Assembly (NCBI RefSeq): GCF_018130615.1
Contig: NZ_JAFCKB010000028.1
Span: 1 to 64,000 of the forward strand
Source: Bradyrhizobium manausense
Lineage (GTDB): Bacteria > Pseudomonadota > Alphaproteobacteria > Rhizobiales > Xanthobacteraceae
Reading direction: 5' to 3'
DNA: 64,000 nt
This document shows, one piece after another, positions 53,487 to 61,814 of this stretch; position 1 is the first letter of the stretch; each line of letters starts with the position of its first letter. Both the position numbers and the translations under genes were made by a program. Under the pieces are notes generated by a model. That model did no database searches, was not told the DNA's origin, and saw only the letters and a program-made list of their open reading frames with translations.

Positions 53487-54191
53487 ATGATGAGCAACGT
53501 GGAACTGGCTTCCGATAGTATCGTCGATCGCGTCTATGAGCAGCTCAAGGCGATGGCCGTGAGCTATGAGTTCAAGCCGGGCGAGCGGCTCAACGAAGGC
53601 GAGCTGGCGAAGCGCCTCGGTGTCAGCCGTACCCCGCTGCGCGAAGCTCTCAACCGCCTCAACACCGAAGGCTTCCTGCGCTTCATACCGGGCAAGGGCT
53701 TTTTCTGCCGCGAGCTCGATGCGCATGAGATCTTCGATCTCTACGAGCTGCGCAAGTCGATCGAGGTTGCCTCGGTCCGCCTCGCCATCAAGCGCGCCAA
53801 GGACGAGGACATCGACGCGCTGCTGAAGTTCCTTGAAGCGACCGGGCCGGATCCCGGCGATCGCTCCTCGGTGGAGCTGGTCGAGCTGGACGAGACTTTC
53901 CACGAGCGGCTGATGGGCATGTCGAACAATGCCGAGATGCTGCGTGTGCTGCGCAACGTCAACGCCCGCATCCGCTTCGTGCGCTGGATCGACATGGACA
54001 GCATCAATCGCTCCACTACGCAAGCCGAGCACCGCGCCGTGGTCGAAGGCTTGAAGGCGCGGGATGAGGAGGCTTGTATCTCGGTGCTGGAGAAGCACAT
54101 CGACCGCCGCTTGGACCGCATCACCTCCGCGATCAAGGAAGGCTACGCGCAGATCTACATGCCGGCCGCGGCGAGGTCTGCGGCGAATTGA
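53487..54191 (+). CDS. GntR-family regulator (FadR subfamily)
   Basis: A 234-residue regulator with the winged helix SIVDRVYEQLKAMAVSYEF, GELAKRLGVSRTPLREALN and LRFIPGKGFFC, and an FCD domain (ELDETFHERLMGMSNN, AEHRAVVEGL with a metal-binding His). The start is uncertain: ATG 53487 or 53490, or TTG 53478 behind GGGG. It lies inside the catabolic cluster and probably controls it. Confidence 0.83.
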   Translation: MMSNVELASDSIVDRVYEQLKAMAVSYEFKPGERLNEGELAKRLGVSRTPLREALNRLNTEGFLRFIPGKGFFCRELDAHEIFDLYELRKSIEVASVRLAIKRAKDEDIDALLKFLEATGPDPGDRSSVELVELDETFHERLMGMSNNAEMLRVLRNVNARIRFVRWIDMDSINRSTTQAEHRAVVEGLKARDEEACISVLEKHIDRRLDRITSAIKEGYAQIYMPAAARSAAN

Positions 54192-54325
54192 GTTCTCTTC
54201 ACCTCGCCCCGCCGCTCGCGGCCAAGCCAGCTATACAATCCCTCGATATCTGATCGCGCCAGACGGTCAGGGCCTTCGCGCCCCAACTTCGCTAGCGTGC
54301 CGCTCGAATGTCACGGAGACACGCG

Positions 54326-54868
54326 GTGCCCAGCCCCAAGCCGAATCTCGAAACGCGCGCCAGCGATGACTGGCCGTCCGAGCTCTATCGCATCCTGAAA
54401 GCCGCCGAGGTCAGGCAGATGTCCTATGTGCCGGATGCCGGCCATAGCCAGCTGATCCGCATGTTCTCCGCTGACCGCGACGTCATCACGAATGTGCTGA
54501 CGACGGAGGAGGAGGGCATCGCCATCGCGGCGGGCGCTTGGCTCGGCGGCCAGCGCAGCGTGCTGCTGATGCAGTCGAGCGGGGTCGGTAATTGCATCAA
54601 CATGCTGTCGTTGTCGGCGATGGGCCGCTTTCCGCTCTTGATACTGGTGACGATGCGCGGCGAATGGGCCGAGTTCAATCCCTGGCAGGTGCCGATGAGC
54701 CGGGCGACGCAGCCCTCGCTGGAGGCGATCGGCCTGAAGGTGATGCGTGCGGAGACGGCGGAGGATCTGGTCGAGACGGCCGAAGCTGCAGCCTCGCTCG
54801 CCTACGAGTCCGATCAGCAGATCGCGGTCCTGATCGGGCAGCGCCTGATCGGCAAGAAGCAGTGGTGA
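54326..54868 (+). CDS. ThDP-dependent decarboxylase, alpha (PYR-domain) subunit
   Basis: A 180-residue protein matching only the N-terminal PYR half of a ThDP enzyme, like sulfopyruvate decarboxylase alpha (ComD) or the front half of phosphonopyruvate decarboxylase. SYVPDAGHSQLIRMF, the activating Glu in TTEEEGIAIAAGAWLGG, and MQSSGVGNCINMLSL are the family marks. GTG 54326 has GGAG at 54315-54318; ATG 54308 in frame lacks a site. The partner follows five bases after the stop. Confidence 0.78.
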   Translation: MPSPKPNLETRASDDWPSELYRILKAAEVRQMSYVPDAGHSQLIRMFSADRDVITNVLTTEEEGIAIAAGAWLGGQRSVLLMQSSGVGNCINMLSLSAMGRFPLLILVTMRGEWAEFNPWQVPMSRATQPSLEAIGLKVMRAETAEDLVETAEAAASLAYESDQQIAVLIGQRLIGKKQW

Positions 54869-54873
54869 TATCG

Positions 54874-55464
54874 ATGTCCGTTCCCTCTCAACTCGATCGT
54901 CGCGCCGCCGTTGCGGCGCTCCTGAAGGACCGCAAGAACACCCTGGTCGTCTCTGGTCTGGGCTCGCCGACCTATGATCTGCATGCGACCGGCGACCGCG
55001 ACGACAATTTTTATCTCTGGGGCGCCATGGGCGGCGCTGCGCTGATCGGGCTGGGGCTCGCGCAGGCCCAGCCGGGCAAACGCGTTGTTGCCTTGACCGG
55101 CGATGGCGAGCAGCTGATGGGCCTCGGCGGCATCGCCACCATCGGCGTCGCGCGCCCGCGCAATCTCGACATCGTCGTGATCGACAACCAGCATTTTGGC
55201 GAAACCGGCATGCAGGCGAGCCACACCGGTCGCGGAGTCGATCTGACGGCAATCGCCACGGCTTGCGGCTTTGCCGCAACCGCGACGGTGCGGACGCTGG
55301 AGGAGGTACAGCGCCTCGCCGCGCAGCTTGCCGAGCCGGCCGATGGTCCGCGGCTTTTTGTCATCAAGGTCAGGGCAGAAAACCCGCCGCGTTCGCTGCC
55401 CTCGCGCGATGCCGTCTTTATCAAGAACCAGTTCCGTGCTCATCTCGGCTTTGCGGCGGCCTAG
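54874..55464 (+). CDS. ThDP-dependent decarboxylase, beta (PP-domain) subunit
   Basis: A 196-residue protein matching the C-terminal PP half of the same enzyme class. The ThDP-binding motif GDGEQLMGLGGIATIGVARP...VVIDN is intact, and YLWGAMGGAALIGLGLAQ is typical of ComE and phosphonopyruvate decarboxylase. With the alpha subunit it should form one active site per PYR-PP pair. Candidate substrates are sulfopyruvate, phosphonopyruvate or a similar 3-substituted pyruvate. Confidence 0.8.
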   Translation: MSVPSQLDRRAAVAALLKDRKNTLVVSGLGSPTYDLHATGDRDDNFYLWGAMGGAALIGLGLAQAQPGKRVVALTGDGEQLMGLGGIATIGVARPRNLDIVVIDNQHFGETGMQASHTGRGVDLTAIATACGFAATATVRTLEEVQRLAAQLAEPADGPRLFVIKVRAENPPRSLPSRDAVFIKNQFRAHLGFAAA

Positions 55465-55521
55465 CCCCCGGTCCTGATCCGGCGTAGGCCTGCCCCAAGC
55501 AGCTATCCTGGAGTGAGACCC

Positions 55522-56304
55522 ATGAAACTATCCGGCAAGGTCGCCGCCATCACCGGCGCGGCACGCGGCATCGGCAAGGCCTGCGCAAAGAGATTCCTCG
55601 ATGACGGCGTCAAGGTCGTCATCTCGGATGTCGATGCCGAGGGCCTTGCTGCGACGGCAGCCGAGCTCGGCCGGCCGGATGCTCTGCGCACCGTCGTCGG
55701 CAATGTCGCCAAGCGCCCCGATGTACACCAGCTCGTTGCCACCGCCGCGAAGGAATTCGGCCGGCTCGACATCATGGTCAACAATGCCGGCGTCGCCCGC
55801 AACCGGGACTTACTTGAGATCTCCGAAGAAGAGTTCGACGAGATCATCGGCATCAATCTGAAGGGCGCGTTCTTCGGCGTGCAGGCCGCGGCCAAGCAGA
55901 TGATCGCGCAAGGGAGCGGCGGCGGGGTCATCATCAATATGTCTTCGGTGAACGCGCTGCTCGCGATCCCGGCGCTTGCGACCTACGCGATGTCCAAGGG
56001 TGGCATGAAGCAGCTCACCTCGGTCGCGGCCGTCGCACTCGCTCCGCACAACATCCGCGTTGTCGCGGTGGGGCCTGGCACAATCCTGACCGACATGGTG
56101 GCGTCGTCGATCTACACCTCCGAGGATGCCCGCAAGACCGTGATGTCGCGCACGCCCGCCGGCCGCGGCGGTGAGCCGAGCGAGGTGGCCTCTGTAGTCG
56201 CGTTCCTTGCGAGCGACGATGCGTCCTACATCACCGGACAGACGATCTATCCGGATGGCGGAAGGCTGGTCCTGAACTACACGGTGCCGGTGAAGGACAA
56301 GTAG
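55522..56304 (+). CDS. Short-chain dehydrogenase/reductase (SDR)
   Basis: A 260-residue classical SDR. NAD(P) motif TGAARGIGKACA, NNAGVA, and catalytic SSVNA with YAMSKGG. The ATG 55522 has GGAG at 55510-55513; GTG 55513 would add three residues. In the cluster it could reduce the aldehyde formed by the ThDP decarboxylase or oxidise an alcohol precursor. Confidence 0.87.
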   Translation: MKLSGKVAAITGAARGIGKACAKRFLDDGVKVVISDVDAEGLAATAAELGRPDALRTVVGNVAKRPDVHQLVATAAKEFGRLDIMVNNAGVARNRDLLEISEEEFDEIIGINLKGAFFGVQAAAKQMIAQGSGGGVIINMSSVNALLAIPALATYAMSKGGMKQLTSVAAVALAPHNIRVVAVGPGTILTDMVASSIYTSEDARKTVMSRTPAGRGGEPSEVASVVAFLASDDASYITGQTIYPDGGRLVLNYTVPVKDK

Positions 56305-56309
56305 GGGGC

Positions 56310-56380
56310 GGCTCCATTCTCGGTGTCATCGCCCGGCTTGACCGGGCGATCCGGTACGCCGAGACAACAGTGATGGAGCC
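56310..56380. repeat. Intergenic palindromic repeat
   Basis: Outer arms GGCTCCAT (56310-56317) and ATGGAGCC (56373-56380), with an inner hairpin TCGCCCGG/CCGGGCGA. It resembles the GTCATCGCCCGGCTTGACCGGGCGAT repeats (shown here in part) common in Bradyrhizobium. It follows the SDR stop by 5 bases. Confidence 0.7.
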
Positions 56381-56427
56381 GATCGGCTGCGGCGTACTGG
56401 ATGCCCCTTCGGTTCACGATGCAAGTG

Positions 56428-56447
56428 CAACACCTGCTAAGGTGTTG
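56428..56447 (-). terminator. Hairpin downstream of iclR-type gene
   Basis: CAACACCT-GCTA-AGGTGTTG, a perfect 8-bp stem 24 bases past the regulator stop on the minus strand. No U-run; weak terminator candidate. Confidence 0.35.
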
Positions 56448-56470
56448 TTGTGAGGCGGGCAGTTTGCCCC

Positions 56471-57265
56471 TCACTCCGCCGCGATCGTCATCCCATAACC
56501 CAACCGCTTCGAGATCCCGCCCGCGCAGTCGCGTAAGGCGTGAGCGATGGGACTTTCCCAACGCGCATCAAATGTGCCCTCCGGTCCCATCGCAGTGATG
56601 ACCAACGCGACATGGCCGGCATGGTCGAACACCGGCGCCGAGAATGCATTGACGCCGGGCAGGGGATCGCCAAGCGCGCGGGCGAGGCCGTGCTTGCGGA
56701 CCTCAGCCAGCATCTCGGCGACCTTCGCGCCCTTCACCGCGCGCTTGGGATTGTAGCCGACACCCTGGCGATCGAGCCCGCTTTCGAGCGCCGCGTTGAT
56801 CGTCTTCTCCGGCAGGAACGCCGCGAAGGCGCGCCCCGTGGCGGTCTCCAGCAGCGCCATCACCGAGCCGGCGCGCATCACGATGTGCACGGGCTGGCCG
56901 GGTTCTTCGAGTTGCACCACGGTCGGCCCATGGGTGCCCCAGACCGCGAGCGAGACGGCGTGCCCGACCTGGCTCGCGAGCGCGGCGATCTTCGGCTGCG
57001 CGATGCGGACGCCGGAGAGACGACGCAGGCTGATCAGGCCGAGCTCCAGCGCCAGCGCGCCGATCTCGTAGCGGCCGGTGGTCTCGTCCTGCTCGATCAG
57101 CCCGATGCGGGAGAAGCTGGCGAGATAAGGATGCGCCTTGGCCGGCGTCATGCCGGCCTCGCGGGCGAGATCGCGCAGCATCATCGGCTCGCCGCTTCTG
57201 GCGAGCGCGCGGAGCAGTTCTCCGCCGACCTCGATCGACTGGATGCCGCGGCTCTCTCTCTTCAT
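56471..57265 (-). CDS. IclR-family regulator
   Basis: A 264-residue IclR regulator: winged helix (GGELLRALARSGEPMMLRDLA, MTPAKAHPYLASFSRIGLI) then the effector domain (GRAFAAFLP, GVNAFSAPVFDHAGHVALVI). It is the last gene of a three-gene minus-strand operon with a flavoprotein and a binding protein and probably regulates it. Confidence 0.87.
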   Translation of the reverse strand: MKRESRGIQSIEVGGELLRALARSGEPMMLRDLAREAGMTPAKAHPYLASFSRIGLIEQDETTGRYEIGALALELGLISLRRLSGVRIAQPKIAALASQVGHAVSLAVWGTHGPTVVQLEEPGQPVHIVMRAGSVMALLETATGRAFAAFLPEKTINAALESGLDRQGVGYNPKRAVKGAKVAEMLAEVRKHGLARALGDPLPGVNAFSAPVFDHAGHVALVITAMGPEGTFDARWESPIAHALRDCAGGISKRLGYGMTIAAE

Positions 57266-57285
57266 GCGCCTCCGATGCGCCTGGC

Positions 57286-59019
57286 TTACGCCGCGTTGCG
57301 CTTGGCGGCGCTGTCGGCGAGATGACGCCCGGCAATGTAGCCGAAGGTCAGCGCCGGCCCAAGCGTGATGCCGGCACCGGGATAATTGCCGCCCATGATG
57401 CTCGCCATGTCGTTGCCGGCGGCATAAAGCCCCGGAATCACCCGGCCCTCGGCGTCGAGCGCCCGCGCATTCTCGTCGGTGACGATGCCGGCATAGGTGC
57501 CGAGATCGCCGATCACCATCTTGATGGCGTAGAACGGACCGTTCTCAATCGGCGCGATGCAGGGGTTGGGGCCGTGCATGGCGTCGCCCTGGTAGCGGTT
57601 ATAGGCCTTCGAGCCCTTGCCGAAGGCGGCGTCGTGACCCTGCGGCGCGGTCGCATTGAATTGCCTGACCGTCTCGGTGAACGCCTTTTCATCGATACCG
57701 GCCTTCGCCGCCAGCGCCACCAGCGTGTCGCCGCGCATGAGATAGCCGGTGTTGAGGTGGTGACCTGTTGGCATCGGGAAGGGCGGCACGCAGCCGAGGC
57801 CGTATTTGCGCAGCGTTGGGTGATCGCAGACCAGATAGGCCGCGATCTCTTCGCCCGGCTTTGCGGCCTTGATCATGGCCTGGACGAAGTCATGATAGGA
57901 ATTGCCTTCGTTGGCGAAGCGCTTGCCGTCGCGCATTACCGCGATCACGCCGGGCTTGGCGCGGTCGATGAAGTGCGGCATCACGCCTTTGGAGCCGTCC
58001 TTGCGCGTCGTCAGCGACACCGGCACCCAGGCGGCCGCATTCGGCAGGCGATCCTCGATATGTCCGCCGGCGCTTTCGGCAAGGCGCAGGCCGTCGCCGG
58101 TATTGCCGGTCGGTCCCGGTGAAAAATGCTCGTTGCCGGTGGGCGCATGCGGAAACATCTTCTTGCGCCGCTCGACGTCGTGCGGAAAGCCGCCGCAAGC
58201 GAGCACGACGCCCTGTCGCGCGCGGACGCGCACGTCGCGGCCCTCGCGCGAGACGATCGCGCCGGTGACATTGCCGTTCTCGACCGTCAGCTCGCGCACC
58301 GGCGAGGACAACCACATCGGGATCTTCAGATCCTGCGCGGACTTTGCGAGGCGCCCGGCGAGCGCATTGCCGTTGGTCAGGGTCATGCCGCGGCCATGGC
58401 GCAGGACGTCCATCAGGTGGCGGGACAGGCGTTTTGCGACATAGACCGCCGAGGTCAACGATTTCGTCGCACGCATGAAGTGGACGATGTCCTTGCCGGA
58501 GCCGAGCATCATGCCGAACACGGTGAGCTCGGGCAGCGGCATGCTCAACGCCTTGATTTGGTCGCCAAGCTCGCGGCCGTCGAACGGGCGCGTCACCATG
58601 GAGCGGCCGCCCTGCGCCCCGCCGGGCGCTTCGGCATGATAGTCCGGAAACACCAGCGGCATGTCGAAGCGCAGCGCGGTTTTGGTGGTGAAGAAATCAA
58701 CCGCCTCGGGGCCGGCACCCAAGAACGCATCGACGCGCGCCGCGTCAAAATTGTTGCCGGCCTCGTGGCGTAAATACGTGCGGGCCTGCTCCGGTGTCTC
58801 TTCGATGCCGTAGGCTTTCGCCAGCGACGTGCCGGGAATCCACAGCCAGCCCCCGGAGCGGGCGGTGGTCCCGCCGAAGCGCGGCTCCTTCTCGACGATC
58901 AGCACCTCGAGACCGCGATAGCGTGCGGTGATCGCCGCCGACATGCCGGAGCAGCCCGATCCGGCCACGAGCACGTCGCACTCGTACGTTTCGCTTGCGT
59001 TGTGCTCGTTGCCGGTCAT
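57286..59019 (-). CDS. FAD-binding dehydrogenase, 3-ketosteroid-delta1-dehydrogenase-like
   Basis: A 577-residue flavoprotein of the fumarate reductase/KstD group. FAD motif VLVAGSGCSGMSAAITARYRG, EKEPRFGGTTARSGGWLWIP, and a C-terminal GLYAAGNDMASIMGGNYPG, typical of KstD-like enzymes. Bacterial members dehydrogenate steroids or related ring ketones; other members reduce enoates. The substrate is unknown. It sits between a LivK-type binding protein gene and iclR. Confidence 0.8.
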   Translation of the reverse strand: MTGNEHNASETYECDVLVAGSGCSGMSAAITARYRGLEVLIVEKEPRFGGTTARSGGWLWIPGTSLAKAYGIEETPEQARTYLRHEAGNNFDAARVDAFLGAGPEAVDFFTTKTALRFDMPLVFPDYHAEAPGGAQGGRSMVTRPFDGRELGDQIKALSMPLPELTVFGMMLGSGKDIVHFMRATKSLTSAVYVAKRLSRHLMDVLRHGRGMTLTNGNALAGRLAKSAQDLKIPMWLSSPVRELTVENGNVTGAIVSREGRDVRVRARQGVVLACGGFPHDVERRKKMFPHAPTGNEHFSPGPTGNTGDGLRLAESAGGHIEDRLPNAAAWVPVSLTTRKDGSKGVMPHFIDRAKPGVIAVMRDGKRFANEGNSYHDFVQAMIKAAKPGEEIAAYLVCDHPTLRKYGLGCVPPFPMPTGHHLNTGYLMRGDTLVALAAKAGIDEKAFTETVRQFNATAPQGHDAAFGKGSKAYNRYQGDAMHGPNPCIAPIENGPFYAIKMVIGDLGTYAGIVTDENARALDAEGRVIPGLYAAGNDMASIMGGNYPGAGITLGPALTFGYIAGRHLADSAAKRNAA

Positions 59020-59027
59020 GTCTCACC

Positions 59028-60242
59028 TCACTTCTTCAGCAGCGGACATTTGGATTCGGAGACAGGACGGAAGGCGTCCTCGCCCTTCACGGTCTTGACG
59101 ATCTCCAGATAATCCCAGGGCTCCCTGGACTGCTCGGGCGACTTCACCTTGGCCAGATACATATCGCGGATCACGCGCCCGTCTTCGCGCAACTTGCCGC
59201 CGTGAACGAAGGTATCCTCGATCGGCAGCTCGCGCATCTTGGCCATCACCTTGGCCGGATCGTCGGTGCCGGCGGCCTTGATGCCCTTGAGGTAATGCAG
59301 AACCGAGCCGTAGACGCCGGTGTGGATCATGGTCGGCATCACATTGGTGCGGGCCAAGAACTTCTTGGACCAGGCGCGCGTCGCCTCATCCATGTTCCAG
59401 TACGACGCCGTGGTCATATAGGTGCCCTGCGCGGACTTCAGGCCGATCGCATGCACGTCGGTGTCGAACATCAGGAGGCCGACGAGCTTCTGGCCGCCCT
59501 GGACGAGGCCGAACTCGCCGGACTGCTTGATGGCGTTGTCGGTATCCTGGCCGGCATTGGCGAAGGCGACGACGTCGGCTTTCGAGCTCTGTGCCTGCAG
59601 CGCGAAGGAGGAGAAGTCGGCGGTGTTGGTCGGATGCTTGACGCCGCCGAGCACCTTGCCGCCCATCTCGTTGATGAAGCGGGTGGCGTCCTTCTCGAGC
59701 TGCTGGCCGAAGGCGTAGTCCGCGGTGATGAAGTACCAGGACTTTCCGCCTTCCTTGATCACGGCGGACGCCGTCACCTTCGAAAGTGCGTAGGTGTCGT
59801 AGGTGAAGTGCACGGTGTTCGGGCTGCACAGCTCGTCGGTCAGCGAGCTCGCGCCGGGCCCGGAAAGCAGGGCGATCTTGTTGCGCTCGCGCACCATGTT
59901 GTGCACGGCGATCGCGATGCCGGAATTGGGGATATCGACGACGGCGTCGACCTTGCCGTTGTCGAACCAACCGCGCACGATCTGCACGCCGACGTCGGTC
60001 TTCATCTGGTGGTCGGCGCTGATGATCTCGATGGGCTTGCCGAGCACGGTCGGTCCGAACTCCTCCACCGCCATCTTGGCGGCCTCGACCGAGCCCGGTC
60101 CAGAGTTGTCGCGGCCCCAGCTCGACAGGTCCGTCAGCACGCCGATCCGCACTGCATCGTCGGAGACTTGCGCGCTCGCGACTGTGGTTATGGCAGCCGA
60201 AGTCATCGCCGCGAGCATGGCGCAGGCCAAAAGCCCTCTCAT
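59028..60242 (-). CDS. Branched-chain-amino-acid-type ABC substrate-binding protein
   Basis: A 404-residue LivK/PBP1-type binding protein with a signal peptide (LLACAMLAAMTSAAITTVASA). RIGVLTDLSSWGRDNSGPGS and WYFITADYAFGQQLEKDA are family patterns. First gene of the operon with the KstD-like enzyme and IclR. Members of this group in rhizobia often bind aromatic or other carboxylates; permease and ATPase genes are not here. Confidence 0.87.
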   Translation of the reverse strand: MRGLLACAMLAAMTSAAITTVASAQVSDDAVRIGVLTDLSSWGRDNSGPGSVEAAKMAVEEFGPTVLGKPIEIISADHQMKTDVGVQIVRGWFDNGKVDAVVDIPNSGIAIAVHNMVRERNKIALLSGPGASSLTDELCSPNTVHFTYDTYALSKVTASAVIKEGGKSWYFITADYAFGQQLEKDATRFINEMGGKVLGGVKHPTNTADFSSFALQAQSSKADVVAFANAGQDTDNAIKQSGEFGLVQGGQKLVGLLMFDTDVHAIGLKSAQGTYMTTASYWNMDEATRAWSKKFLARTNVMPTMIHTGVYGSVLHYLKGIKAAGTDDPAKVMAKMRELPIEDTFVHGGKLREDGRVIRDMYLAKVKSPEQSREPWDYLEIVKTVKGEDAFRPVSESKCPLLKK

Positions 60243-60357
60243 CGTCGTTCCCTCTCTTTTTTGGACCGCTTGGCGCGGCCGGCTATTCTGGCGATAAATC
60301 AGATATTAGCGAATGAATTTGTCAATGGCGAATAGGGGGCCGACCGCGTACCCCGCT

Positions 60358-60383
60358 GTCGTCCTGGGTTTCGCCAGGACGAC
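60358..60383. repeat. Short palindrome of the GTCGTCCTGG family
   Basis: GTCGTCCTGG-GTTTCG-CCAGGACGAC, a perfect 10-bp stem in the divergent 258-bp region (60243-60500). Its arms match the ends of the long repeat at 39875-39995, so it is a shorter copy of the same family. Confidence 0.75.
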
Positions 60384-60500
60384 GATGAGGCGGCAGTGGT
60401 GCGAAAATCTCGCATTGTGATCTTGGTGAGAGGCGATGCCTCCGCAGGTTGCAAGTCTGATCCCGATTATCCATGATGCCCACCGGAATCTTGGGGCGGC

Positions 60501-61808
60501 ATGGCAATGACGGCAGCAACGGGGATCTCCGCTGCGGCGGAGAGGTCGACGACGGCGCATGTGGTGTGGGCGAGCGCGCTCGGCACCGCGATCGAGTGGT
60601 ACGACTTCCTGATCTACGGCACGGCCGCCGCGCTCGTGCTGAACAAGCTGTTCTTCCCCAGTTTCGATCCCTTCGTCGGCACGCTCGCGGCATTCTCGAC
60701 CTATGCGGTCGGCTTCGTGGCGCGGCCGATTGGTGGCGCCATCATCGGGCATTACGGCGATCGGCTCGGACGCAAGAGGATGCTGGTCGCGACCATGATC
60801 GCGATGGGGCTCGGGACATTCCTCATCGGCTGCCTGCCGACCTACAGCCAGATCGGTGTGTGGGCGCCGATCCTGCTGGTGATCCTGCGCTTCGTTCAGG
60901 GCATCGGTCTCGGCGGCGAATGGAGCGGCGCGGTGGTCATGGTGGTCGAGCATGCCGGCAATCGCCGTGGCTTCTACGGCAGCCTGGTGCAAATCGGCTT
61001 TCCCGTCGGCGTCGCGGCTTCAACCGGCATTTTCGGCCTGATGACACAATTGCCGGAGGCCGATTTTCTGAGCTGGGGCTGGCGCGTGCCGTTCTGGATC
61101 AGCCTTGTGCTGGTCGGCGTCGGATTCATCGTGCGCATGAGACTTGCAGAGACGCCGCACTTCAAGGAGGTGGTCGAGCGCAAGGAGGTGCTGGCGCAGC
61201 CAGTATGGGAGGTATTGCGGCGCGACTGGCGCAGCTTTCTACTGGCGATCGGCATCACGGTGTCGGAAGTCGGGCTCGCTTATCTCCTCACCGTCTTCAT
61301 CGTGGTCTACGCCACGACAAGCCTCGGGCTGCCGCGCCAAGTGATCCTGAATGCGGTCGTGTACGCCGCGATCGTCGAGTTCGCGACGCTGCCGCTCGCC
61401 GGCTGGCTGTCGGACATTTTTGGCCGCAAGGCGCTGTATCTTGCCGGCGGCGTCTTCTCGGTGGCACTGGCGTTTCCGCTGTTCTGGTTCCTCGATACCA
61501 AGGAGCCGGTGCTGATCACGCTTGCGCTGGTCGTCACGATGACGCTGACGCATGCGCTGCTGTTCGGGCCAAAGGCCGCGTTCATGCCGGAGTTGTTCCG
61601 CACCCAGGTGCGCTATAGCGGCGCCTCGCTCGGGGCAAATGTCGCGGCTGCGATCAGCGGCGGCTTCTCGCCGCTGATCGCGACAGCGCTGCTCGCCTGG
61701 GCCGGCACGTACTGGCCGGTGTCGCTCTACATCATCGCGCTTTCGATCATCACCATCATCGCGACATTGATGACGCCGGAGACGGCGCGCGACTCGCTGA
61801 GGTCGTGA
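60501..61808 (+). CDS. MHS-family MFS transporter
   Basis: A 435-residue transporter of the same branch as the one at 40907: SALGTAIEWYDFLIYGTAAALVLNKLFFP, GHYGDRLGRKRMLVA, RFVQGIGLGGEWSGA. Twelve hydrophobic segments. ATG 60501 has GGGG upstream, and ATG 60507 is possible. It diverges from the binding-protein operon and may import the same class of compound; linkage is inference. Confidence 0.9.
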   Translation: MAMTAATGISAAAERSTTAHVVWASALGTAIEWYDFLIYGTAAALVLNKLFFPSFDPFVGTLAAFSTYAVGFVARPIGGAIIGHYGDRLGRKRMLVATMIAMGLGTFLIGCLPTYSQIGVWAPILLVILRFVQGIGLGGEWSGAVVMVVEHAGNRRGFYGSLVQIGFPVGVAASTGIFGLMTQLPEADFLSWGWRVPFWISLVLVGVGFIVRMRLAETPHFKEVVERKEVLAQPVWEVLRRDWRSFLLAIGITVSEVGLAYLLTVFIVVYATTSLGLPRQVILNAVVYAAIVEFATLPLAGWLSDIFGRKALYLAGGVFSVALAFPLFWFLDTKEPVLITLALVVTMTLTHALLFGPKAAFMPELFRTQVRYSGASLGANVAAAISGGFSPLIATALLAWAGTYWPVSLYIIALSIITIIATLMTPETARDSLRS

Positions 61809-61814
61809 GCGCCT

